Positions 18,657-24,915 of a stretch of 35,333 nucleotides of DNA are shown piece by piece. The DNA is from Smithella sp. (GTDB lineage Bacteria > Desulfobacterota > Syntrophia > Syntrophales > Smithellaceae): positions 1-35,333 of the forward strand of contig JAGOMJ010000022.1 of assembly GCA_017993615.1 (NCBI GenBank). Reading direction: 5' to 3'. The stretch's first letter is position 1. Every line of letters starts with the position of its first letter. Made by a program: the position numbers and the translations under genes. The notes under the pieces were generated by a model, which worked only from the letters and a program-made list of their open reading frames with translations, searched no databases and had not been told where the DNA came from.

Positions 18657-18742
18657 ATAACTCCGATTATTTTATTTTTACACCCAAACGCCGTTTCTCA
18701 AATAACACAGATTGACCTGCACTGCAAGCCGCAGACCTTGGC

Positions 18743-19840
18743 CTAATATGCAATCGTAACTGTGACATTGTCCGAATAATCCCCGGGCGGTGCACTTTGA
18801 TATGCTGAAGGCACAACCGATATCCCAACGGGAATTTCCGATGCCGGCGCCGCGCCAAAACCATTTCCGGTTATTTTCCCCGAAACCCCGCAGGTCGTGA
18901 CATTGTAATTAATGTTATCCGTTCCTTTTTTCAATTGGCCTGCCGTGGAGCCGCTCGACGTTTCGCACGTCACATTGGGTTGTGAAGCATTGGTGCATTT
19001 GACGGTCGGCGACGTCCCGTGGAAGTTCGTGCTTGCCGTAATGGTGGTATTCAGAGACGGATCGATGTCGAAATTCATCGTGCCGTTTGTCGGCGTACCG
19101 CAGGCGGGAATCACCGTGACATCCGAAACATTGACATAAGCCGAAAGCGAACCGCCGGCCCAGCTGATCTCAACCGTTATCGGGTTGCTGAAGGAAGAGA
19201 CGCCTTCAACAAAACCGGCGTAGTTGGTAATTGCCGAATTCGTGGTCAGCAAGGGGATATCCACGGCACCCGCGCCTGTACCGTTTGCATGCAGACCCAA
19301 CGTAAAGGGAATGGTATTTGCGCCGGTCAACTGTAATTGACCCACCGGATTTGTAACCGCGATAGAATAAGCCAAACCGGCAGCGCATTGAAAATTAATC
19401 TGCTGGGTTACGGTATTATTGACGGGCGCCGGATAGCTTGATGGATCAAGAACGCCGAATGAAATACTCCCCGTGCTGCCGCCGACAAAATAACAGCCAA
19501 GAGCAACCACGTTAATAGTACTTACGCACGAATCTTGATTGCCGTGATTCCGGTAATACAATATCGTGAAATTATAAGTCCCCGGTGTATTTGGCGTACC
19601 TGACAAAACACCTGTAGTTGCATTTATAGTCAAGTTCGGCGTAGTACCTGAAGATATGCTCCAAGTATACCCCGGTGAATCTGACAAAAAAGGATACGAA
19701 TATAATGTCCCAACGGTCGCCGTGCTGGTGGGGGGGCAATTCGTAATGGATAACCTAGAATGAGCAGTGCCTGCCAACCCTCCCAGCAGTAATAATAATA
19801 TTAGAACAATGTATCTCTTTTTAATGTTGTTCAATCTCAT
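18743..19840 (-). CDS. Tip adhesin candidate: Ig-like domain plus two spore-coat-U-type domains
   Basis: A 365-residue secreted protein. A signal anchor (RYIVLILLLLLGGLAGTAHS) is followed by a putative-Ig (He_PIG-like) module at about 36-112, recognised by YSYPFLSDSPGYTWSISSG and the hallmark TTGVLSGTPNTPGTYNFTI. Two spore-coat-protein-U-type domains follow (about 116-240 and 247-365). The last one ends in GDYSDNVTVTIAY, the final strand used in subunit polymerisation. Csu tip adhesins have a receptor domain before a pilin domain, so this protein probably caps the fibre. The Ig module in front is an unusual extra domain. A run of seven C (coding strand) lies in codons 35-37. A promoter and hairpin precede the gene. 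Confidence 0.85.
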   Translation of the reverse strand: MRLNNIKKRYIVLILLLLLGGLAGTAHSRLSITNCPPTSTATVGTLYSYPFLSDSPGYTWSISSGTTPNLTINATTGVLSGTPNTPGTYNFTILYYRNHGNQDSCVSTINVVALGCYFVGGSTGSISFGVLDPSSYPAPVNNTVTQQINFQCAAGLAYSIAVTNPVGQLQLTGANTIPFTLGLHANGTGAGAVDIPLLTTNSAITNYAGFVEGVSSFSNPITVEISWAGGSLSAYVNVSDVTVIPACGTPTNGTMNFDIDPSLNTTITASTNFHGTSPTVKCTNASQPNVTCETSSGSTAGQLKKGTDNINYNVTTCGVSGKITGNGFGAAPASEIPVGISVVPSAYQSAPPGDYSDNVTVTIAY

Positions 19841-19859
19841 AACTTAATACCTTTATTTC

Positions 19860-19888
19860 ATTATAATAGAAAACGCAGCCTGGTGCAA
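19860..19888 (-). promoter_or_regulatory. Internal sigma-70 promoter before adhesin-chaperone-usher
   Basis: On the minus strand TTGCAC (19883-19888), 17 nt, TATAAT (19860-19865). It would start transcription near 19853 and give a very short leader ending in TATTAAGTT before the ATG at 19840, with the AAAGG element at the very 5' end. It would let the assembly genes be expressed independently of the pilins. Confidence 0.65.
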
Positions 19889-19918
19889 TTATCCTTTTTT
19901 AGGGCAAACAGGCTGCGT
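19873..19918 (-). terminator. Hairpin between pilin genes and assembly genes (terminator/attenuator)
   Basis: Perfect 10-bp arms ACGCAGCCTG (19873-19882) and CAGGCTGCGT (19909-19918) with a 26-nt loop. Read on the minus strand, the stem is followed by TTTTC, so it could partly terminate transcription from the pilin genes. It overlaps the spacer of the internal promoter. Confidence 0.65.
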
Positions 19919-20011
19919 CAATGAATTTTTGAACTACTAGTTTTAAATATTTTAAAGATTCCTGTTTGGTCGAGTTTTTCGAGGAGATTTTCTCCCGCCT
20001 GTCATCGCATC

Positions 20012-20545
20012 CTAATACGTAATCGTCAGTGTCACCGTATCGGAATAATCATTATGGGCGACAGCGGTCTGAGCATCGGCTGCGGCGATTTTGATGCCGA
20101 TGCCCAATGCCTTATTGGTGTTATACCCGGCGCCTGTAAAACGCCCGTTGCCATCCGTGTCGCCGCCACACGTAAAGGTATAACTGATCACGTCTGAAGG
20201 CCAGCTGGACGATTGAAGAGCCATATCGCCCACACCGCCGGACGTGCAGGTTTCGTCCAGAGCCGTCCCGTTGGTGCTGGACACTTTAACGGTAAAGACC
20301 GTGCCGCTGGTGCAGCGGACCAATTCATCGGCGCTGTTCGGGAAGGTCTGCTCGGCCGCTGTCTGGGTATCGATGAGCAGCGGCGATGGAAACGATCCCT
20401 TCTGGATTTCCCGGCAGGACACGCCTACCTGGGCATTGACTTTTATCTCCGCCGATGTAAAACCCGCAGGGCTGGCCGCAAATACCGGATTTATTGCGAA
20501 GCTCATGGCAGCCAACGCTGCCATGAGCAAGATAATTTTTTTCAT
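20012..20545 (-). CDS. Spore-coat-U-domain pilin subunit (minor or second subunit)
   Basis: A 177-residue secreted pilin of the spore coat protein U (SCPU) family. A clean signal peptide (MKKIILLMAALAAMSFAINPVFA) is followed by a single domain with the family start SAEIKVNAQVGVSC and the final strand NDYSDTVTLTITY, the strand exchanged during fibre growth. It has four cysteines (SCRE, RCTSG, ETCTS, TCGGD), enough for two disulfides, more than its neighbour. It lies 27 nt downstream of the first pilin with an AAAGG site. In Csu-type loci such smaller subunits form the fibre rod or link to the tip. Which of the two pilins is the major one cannot be told from sequence. Confidence 0.88.
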   Translation of the reverse strand: MKKIILLMAALAAMSFAINPVFAASPAGFTSAEIKVNAQVGVSCREIQKGSFPSPLLIDTQTAAEQTFPNSADELVRCTSGTVFTVKVSSTNGTALDETCTSGGVGDMALQSSSWPSDVISYTFTCGGDTDGNGRFTGAGYNTNKALGIGIKIAAADAQTAVAHNDYSDTVTLTITY

Positions 20546-20572
20546 TGACGCTTGCCTTTACGTCAGTTTATT

Positions 20573-21058
20573 TTAGTACACGACCGTAATTGTCACTGTA
20601 TCGGTATAGTCGCTTCCTTCCTCCGCGGCATTGGCATCAGCCACCGCAACACTAGCCGCACTGCCGGTAAGCAGCGTGGTGGGTGTTGCAGAACCGAAAC
20701 CCGCACCATTAAAGCTGCTCGTATAAGTCAGCGTATAGGGTATGTCAGCACCGGTGCCTGTCAACACACCGGACAGAGAACCGGTCGTATCTGTTGCACC
20801 ACCCGCGCCTGCACTTGCAGCGGTTACAGTAAAAGCTTTGCTCTTCGAACATTGTACCGTGGTAGCGCTACCGGTGGAAGAGACAGCGCTTGCTGTCGCC
20901 GGATCAATTGTAAGGGTTAAATCGTTTGCGGTAATCGCATTACACTTACCTGACACGGTAGCGTTGATATCAACATCACCTGTAACATCTGCCCATGCTC
21001 CGCCAGCCATTACAACAACAAACGCCATTGCCGCCAAAACTGCCATTAATTTTTTCAT
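20573..21058 (-). CDS. Spore-coat-U-domain pilin, probable major subunit (CsuA/B-like)
   Basis: A 161-residue secreted pilin with signal peptide MKKLMAVLAAMAFVVVMAGGAWA. The mature part begins DVTGDVDINATVSGKCNAI, a typical donor-strand extension and first strand, and ends SDYTDTVTITVVY. The two cysteines (KCNAI and QCSKS) probably form the family disulfide. It is Ala/Ser/Thr/Gly-rich, like fibre-forming subunits. The gene is first in the cluster and has the strongest ribosome site of the set (AGGAGG, about 7 nt from the ATG). I take it as the rod subunit. No convincing sigma-70 promoter lies in the 80 nt between it and perR. Confidence 0.9.
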   Translation of the reverse strand: MKKLMAVLAAMAFVVVMAGGAWADVTGDVDINATVSGKCNAITANDLTLTIDPATASAVSSTGSATTVQCSKSKAFTVTAASAGAGGATDTTGSLSGVLTGTGADIPYTLTYTSSFNGAGFGSATPTTLLTGSAASVAVADANAAEEGSDYTDTVTITVVY

Positions 21059-21139
21059 AACTACCTCCTGATTTGTGTTAAATTGTTTTTATGATCCTTA
21101 AGTTTCTCAACTTTTATTCATCTTTTCGTCAAAGATCCC

Positions 21140-21565
21140 TCAGGAACTCACCGCCTCACAATATCTGCAAACACCTTTCAAATGGATGTTTACCGTGTCC
21201 ACCTTATGTCCTTCTATTTTTGTGCTGCTGTGCAGATCGCCTGTTATCGTTGATCCGTCGCAATCCACATCGTAAACATTGTCGCAAACCCGGCAGTGGA
21301 AATGATTGTGATCCTCGGTGCAAATATCGAATCTCATTTTATGGGGGTCGATATCCAGTTCCTTCACCATTCCCGCCTCCACGAAACTTGCCAGTGTCTT
21401 GTAGACCGTCGTAAGAGAGATGGCCGGATATTCCTTGGTAATCTCGCTATAAATTTTTTCAGCCGTCGGATGCACCCTGTTCTCCTTTAAGTATCTCAAA
21501 ATTGCCAAACGCTGCGGCGTCACTTTAAATCCTTTTTCCAAAATATCTGTCTGCAACTTATTCAT
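21140..21565 (-). CDS. perR: PerR/Fur-family metal-dependent repressor
   Basis: A 141-residue Fur-superfamily repressor, most like PerR, the peroxide sensor. An N-terminal winged helix (GFKVTPQRLAILRYL, SLTTVYKTLASFVEAG) is followed by a dimerisation domain. Candidate sensing-site residues match PerR: His32 (VHPTAE), Asp80 (RFD), and the His86/88/90 cluster (EDHNHFHC). Two CxxC pairs (C91/C94 and C133/C136) form the structural zinc site. I start at the ATG at 21565, which has TAGGA about 6 nt upstream; an in-frame ATG at 21625 would add 20 atypical residues. PerR in anaerobes typically represses peroxide-defence genes, none of which is adjacent. The pilin gene starts 81 nt downstream on the same strand. 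Confidence 0.88.
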   Translation of the reverse strand: MNKLQTDILEKGFKVTPQRLAILRYLKENRVHPTAEKIYSEITKEYPAISLTTVYKTLASFVEAGMVKELDIDPHKMRFDICTEDHNHFHCRVCDNVYDVDCDGSTITGDLHSSTKIEGHKVDTVNIHLKGVCRYCEAVSS

Positions 21566-21582
21566 TTCAAATCCTATTAAGA

Positions 21583-21595
21583 AACAATCATTGTT
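21583..21595. promoter_or_regulatory. Inverted repeat upstream of perR (possible autoregulatory operator)
   Basis: AACAAT-C-ATTGTT, perfect 6-1-6 symmetry, lies 18 nt before the perR start. The 1-nt spacing and A/T character match Fur/PerR operators, although it agrees with the Bacillus PerR consensus at only about 9 of 14 positions. Confidence 0.45.
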
Positions 21596-21623
21596 ATGTT
21601 GTAGCATAAGCAATAGGCAGGCC

Positions 21624-21638
21624 ATATTATATTTATAA
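21624..21638. promoter_or_regulatory. PerR-box-like sequence further upstream of perR
   Basis: On the minus strand TTATAAATATAATAT matches TTATAATnATTATAA at 11 of 14 positions by hand count. The surroundings are very A/T-rich, so chance agreement is possible. Confidence 0.35.
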
Positions 21639-21758
21639 CGTAAAATAATTATATATGCTTGATATTACTGAATTATAATCGATGTTTCGTTTTTCAGAAA
21701 GGAGGCGGCTGTCTTTTAAATAAAGTATTTCTACGAAATACGGTATATTTGATGATCT

Positions 21759-22913
21759 TTAGGATGGGGTTTTCTGCAGCCGGATGCCCAGTTTCTGCAT
21801 TCGTCCGCGCAGCGTATTGGGATGCAAACCAAGCAGAACGGCGGCGCCTTTGGAACCGTCGATCCGCCAGTTGGTCTTTTCCAGGATTTTAATGATATGC
21901 CGTTTTTCAACTTCGGCAAGATTCGTGACTGCATTTTCTTCCATGAGACCCAGGGAGTGATCCTCCAGCTTTTCCGCAAGCTGAAGGCTGGTGCCGTGCG
22001 TAACAATAACGGAACGCTCAATGATATGCTCCAGTTCCCGGACATTGCCCGGCCACGGATACTTCATCAGTTGCGCCATGATTCCTCCGGGAATGTTTTT
22101 AATTTCTTTCTGCATTTTCCGGTTAAACTGTTCCACAAAATGCTCCACCAGCAACGGAATATCGCCGAATCTTTCCCGGAGAGGCGGCATGGTGATGGGA
22201 AAAACGTCCAAACGATAGTAAAGGTCCTGGCGAAACCGTCCTTTGGAAACTTCTTCCTTCAGATTCCTGCTGGTCAGAGCAAGAATGCGCACATCAACCC
22301 GGATGGTCCGGGGAGAACCAAGCCGTTCGAATTCTCCTTCCTGGATTGCCCGGAGAAGTTTGGCCTGCAAATCAAGAGGAAGTTCCGTAAACTCATCGAG
22401 AACCAGCGTTCCCTTGTCGGCCAGCTCAAAGCGGCCGATCTGCATTTCGGTGGATCCGGTATAGGCGCCCTTTTCCCGGCCGAATAGTTCGCTTTCGATC
22501 AGATTGGGCGTGAGAGCGGCACAATTAACGGTTACGATTCTTTTTTTGTTTCTGTTGCTGAGTTCATGGATGGTACGGGCCAAAACGCCTTTTCCCGTTC
22601 CCGTTTCGCCGAGGATGAGAACAACGGAATCGGTCGGCGCAACCTGCTCCATTTTGATAAAAACATTTTGCATTGCTTCGGAATTACCGATGATGCCCTG
22701 ATATCTGAATTCTTTTTTCGTGTCTTCCCGCAGCGGGAAATCCTCTGCCCGGGCCGGACCGCTCTGCTGACGCATGTCGCCAATCGACTGCTGATACTTT
22801 TCCTCGATTTTTTTCCGGTAAAAAGCGCCGGTGATGATTTCCCCGATCAAATTCAGCCGGGAAACAAGCTCCGGTGAAAATTCCCTGTCCTCTTCCAGGG
22901 TGGAAAACGTCAT
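21759..22913 (-). CDS. Sigma-54 activator, AAA+ and Fis-HTH part (3' part of a frameshifted gene)
   Basis: A 384-residue bacterial enhancer-binding protein fragment. It begins inside a GAF domain (MTFSTLEEDREFSP), runs through a helical linker, and then has the AAA+ domain with Walker A GETGTGKG (102-109) and Walker B LVLDE (170-174). The C-terminus is a Fis-type HTH (about 335-380, GAAVLLGLHPNTLRGRMQKLG). The sigma-54-contacting loop reads GAYTGS (149-154) where GAFTGA is usual, so contact with sigma-54 may be altered. The upstream ORF continues the same GAF domain in another frame. The ATG here overlaps the upstream TGA as ATGA (22910-22913), so the AAA+ part may still be made by reinitiation. 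Confidence 0.9.
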   Translation of the reverse strand: MTFSTLEEDREFSPELVSRLNLIGEIITGAFYRKKIEEKYQQSIGDMRQQSGPARAEDFPLREDTKKEFRYQGIIGNSEAMQNVFIKMEQVAPTDSVVLILGETGTGKGVLARTIHELSNRNKKRIVTVNCAALTPNLIESELFGREKGAYTGSTEMQIGRFELADKGTLVLDEFTELPLDLQAKLLRAIQEGEFERLGSPRTIRVDVRILALTSRNLKEEVSKGRFRQDLYYRLDVFPITMPPLRERFGDIPLLVEHFVEQFNRKMQKEIKNIPGGIMAQLMKYPWPGNVRELEHIIERSVIVTHGTSLQLAEKLEDHSLGLMEENAVTNLAEVEKRHIIKILEKTNWRIDGSKGAAVLLGLHPNTLRGRMQKLGIRLQKTPS

Positions 22914-23356
22914 GCCGGCAACGGCCTTGCCGGCGATATGAAAGGGACTGATAATGAAAGACTTGCCCCCAACAGCAACAAGGCGTCCTTGTTGGCTTTC
23001 GCTCCCGAGACTGAATCTTCGTTACGGACATTGCACGAACAATTGCCGTTCCATTGATCTTTGGAAATCCATGGGGATTGCTGAGGGGTAACGCCGTACA
23101 CCTTCTCCAGTTTTGGAACAACATACTGGCGGATACAGCGCAATTCGGTTTCATCTTCCGATACTTCCCAAAATGTGCAGCGGCCGATATCCAGACATTC
23201 GACAATTTGCTGCAATGCCAGCCCTATTTTTTTCTCGATTTCAGTTGCGGAAGATCCGGCAAACTGCTTGGAAAGTCTCAGAATCAGTCTGTCGAGTTCG
23301 AAGAACTGTTGCTTATTTTCATTCTTTAAGGAAGATTCCGCTTTCACTTTTTTCAT
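22910..23356 (-). pseudogene. GAF sensor part of the same activator, cut off by a -1 frameshift
   Basis: A 148-residue ORF holding the N-terminal GAF domain of the sigma-54 activator downstream. The frame is good GAF sequence up to NKDALLLLG, then turns to nonsense (ASLSLSVPFISPARPLPA) and stops. In the -1 frame the domain continues as GGKSFIISPFHIAGKAVAG and runs directly into the MTFSTLEED of the next ORF. The switch is best placed at the run of five C/G at 22966-22970. Restoring one base gives a single protein of about 532 residues. It may be a true mutation, a programmed slip (Gly-tRNA can re-pair in the G run) or an assembly error. If the frame is read through, this is simply the 5' part of a live gene. 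Confidence 0.8.
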
Positions 23357-23445
23357 TTTATGATTGCAAAAAGGCTGTCATGTTAAAATCGGCTTTTTCC
23401 CCGTCTGAATGATACGTCCAAGCCGCTGCAATTCAACCCTATCTT

Positions 23446-24567
23446 TTATTCGACAGGACTCACCGAGAGGACCAGAGGCCAGGCATACGTTCCGGCCCGC
23501 GAGTTTCTGTCGAAAACAAAACGATAGCTGAACGCAATGATGTTGGCGCCGAGGAGCTGGTGGGTTATGATTCCCCCGTTGGGTCCCAGTGCCACTTCCC
23601 GGCCAAAGCCGCTGACCAGAACTTCTGAAAACGGCAGGCCATGAGTTTCAAAAGTCAGATCGACGCCCGCTCGGGAATTGTTTTTTATTTCGACCAGAGA
23701 GCCGGCGCTGATGTCGAGGTATCCCCGTTTAATATCGGCATCCGTCACCACAATTTCGTTCGGTTGACGAAGAACATGCATGCTCGCACGCGCCAGCACG
23801 GTTGCAGTCACTTTGATATTGGTGGTCATGGCCGTGGAAGACGGATTTACCGAGGATACGGCTTCCTTGACCGGCGCCAGGGATAAAGCGGCAATGAGCG
23901 CAGCAGCAACCAGTTGCTTTTGCATTCGCAGACCGTGCTCGACGTGATGCGGTTTACATCGGCCGGCATCAACAAGAATTTCACCCAGTTTCTTGTTGCT
24001 TCCCTTTTGACGCTCCAGAGCGTCTTCAAGATCATCGTGCGTGATGTATCCTGCAGCGATCAGGAGTTCGCCCAGGGACAGGCAGGACGCATACCCCGCG
24101 TTCTGACGGGATTGAAACGACAGCGCGATATCCATCTCCGTTGACGAGAAAAGCCCGAGCCTTACAAGAATTTCTCCTATTTTTTCGCCTGTTCTTTTTT
24201 GCTCTTCAAGCGCTTTCTCGATCTGATCGCGGGTAATGCGCGATGAGGCCAGAAGCAGTTCTCCCAGCATCATCCGGACGCCTGCGGCAGCGTTTATCGC
24301 ATCTTCAATGGTCGAAAAATCACGCTGAACCATCAGAGCGGCATTCAGGTCGGCAGGATCCAGCATGCCCATGTTCACGAGAATGTTTCCCAGAAGGTCC
24401 CGGGTTTGTTTCTGTTGATCAAGAGCGGCATCCAGGGTTTCCGGCTTGATGAATTTGCCGTCCACCAGAATGGTCCCGAGCGGCCTTTTCACGGGAAGAG
24501 CATACCGGACAGGATTTTTTTGTTCCTGGTCCGGAGCCTGATCCCGGTTTTTATTTTTTCCAGTCAT
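23446..24567 (-). CDS. Three MshEN-like modules, internal signal-peptide-like helix, secreted beta domain
   Basis: A 373-residue protein of unusual architecture. Three MshEN/GspE-N-like repeats occupy about 30-81, 101-152 and 166-216, each with the twin pattern LGxxL...Q...LGxxL...L...Q (for example LGELLIAAGYITHDDLEDAL). MshEN modules bind c-di-GMP in type II secretion and pilus ATPases, but the Arg of the RLG motif is absent here (RPLG, MMLG, LSLG), so binding is uncertain. Residues 215-239 (MQKQLVAAALIAALSLAPVKEA) look like a Sec signal peptide or membrane helix in the middle of the protein. After it comes an Ig/pilin-like beta domain (about 248-373, NIKVTATVLARAS to GTYAWPLVLSVSP). It has its own promoter. 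The function is unknown. Confidence 0.85.
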   Translation of the reverse strand: MTGKNKNRDQAPDQEQKNPVRYALPVKRPLGTILVDGKFIKPETLDAALDQQKQTRDLLGNILVNMGMLDPADLNAALMVQRDFSTIEDAINAAAGVRMMLGELLLASSRITRDQIEKALEEQKRTGEKIGEILVRLGLFSSTEMDIALSFQSRQNAGYASCLSLGELLIAAGYITHDDLEDALERQKGSNKKLGEILVDAGRCKPHHVEHGLRMQKQLVAAALIAALSLAPVKEAVSSVNPSSTAMTTNIKVTATVLARASMHVLRQPNEIVVTDADIKRGYLDISAGSLVEIKNNSRAGVDLTFETHGLPFSEVLVSGFGREVALGPNGGIITHQLLGANIIAFSYRFVFDRNSRAGTYAWPLVLSVSPVE

Positions 24568-24657
24568 CTTGTATCCTTTGGGCGGGTTAAAGATCAGAAT
24601 AGCTTACCACGGACAATCAGTGAAAGGTTGAACGCATCGTCTCTATTTCACACTATT

Positions 24658-24686
24658 AGAATACTCACAATTGCTGCGGTTGTCAA
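24658..24686 (-). promoter_or_regulatory. Sigma-70 promoter of the MshEN-like gene
   Basis: Minus strand TTGACA (24681-24686), 17 nt, TATTCT (24658-24663). The predicted start is near 24651, leaving a leader of about 84 nt, long enough for some post-transcriptional control. Confidence 0.7.
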
Positions 24687-24878
24687 GGATTTGGCAACAG
24701 GGCGGATTGACGGCGCATTGGGTTATATGGGAAACGTAATGGATTGAGCAACGAAAGAAAATTGTCCTGGAAAAAGCATGTACGGAAAATTGAACAACTG
24801 AAAAAAACATCTATGCGCGAAGCGGCCGACACAGACCTTCTCTGAGCTGTAAAACGTAAGCATCACGAGGGGAATGAA

Positions 24879-24906
24879 ACGACGGAGCTATTCCATGCTC
24901 CGTCGT
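24879..24906 (-). terminator. Intrinsic terminator after the Lol-like export module
   Basis: Perfect 10-bp arms ACGACGGAGC (24879-24888) and GCTCCGTCGT (24897-24906) with an 8-nt loop, 9 nt past the stop of the beta-barrel gene. Read on the minus strand the stem is followed by TTTCATTCC, a short T-rich tail. Confidence 0.8.
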
Positions 24907-24915
24907 ATATTGACG

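Larger units (their letters stand above)
24568..24915. other. 348-nt intergenic region with a promoter and a terminator
   Basis: Between the MshEN-like gene and the beta-barrel gene, both on the minus strand. The left part holds the promoter of the MshEN-like gene (24658-24686). The right end holds the terminator of the export module (24879-24906). The middle (about 24690-24870) shows no gene, RNA or clear repeat. Confidence 0.7.

Noticed and set aside
21066..21115. Sigma-28-like TAAAAGTT...GATCATAA before the first pilin
   Set aside because: Only about 5 of 8 positions match in the second box and the spacing is off; not enough to call a promoter.
23000..23060. Possible second pair of compensating frameshifts in the GAF region (an alternative frame reads INGTAIVR)
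   Set aside because: The existing frame aligns without gaps to the usual GAF spacing between the Gly-Asn segment and the Gly-Lys-Ser segment, so only one shift is needed.
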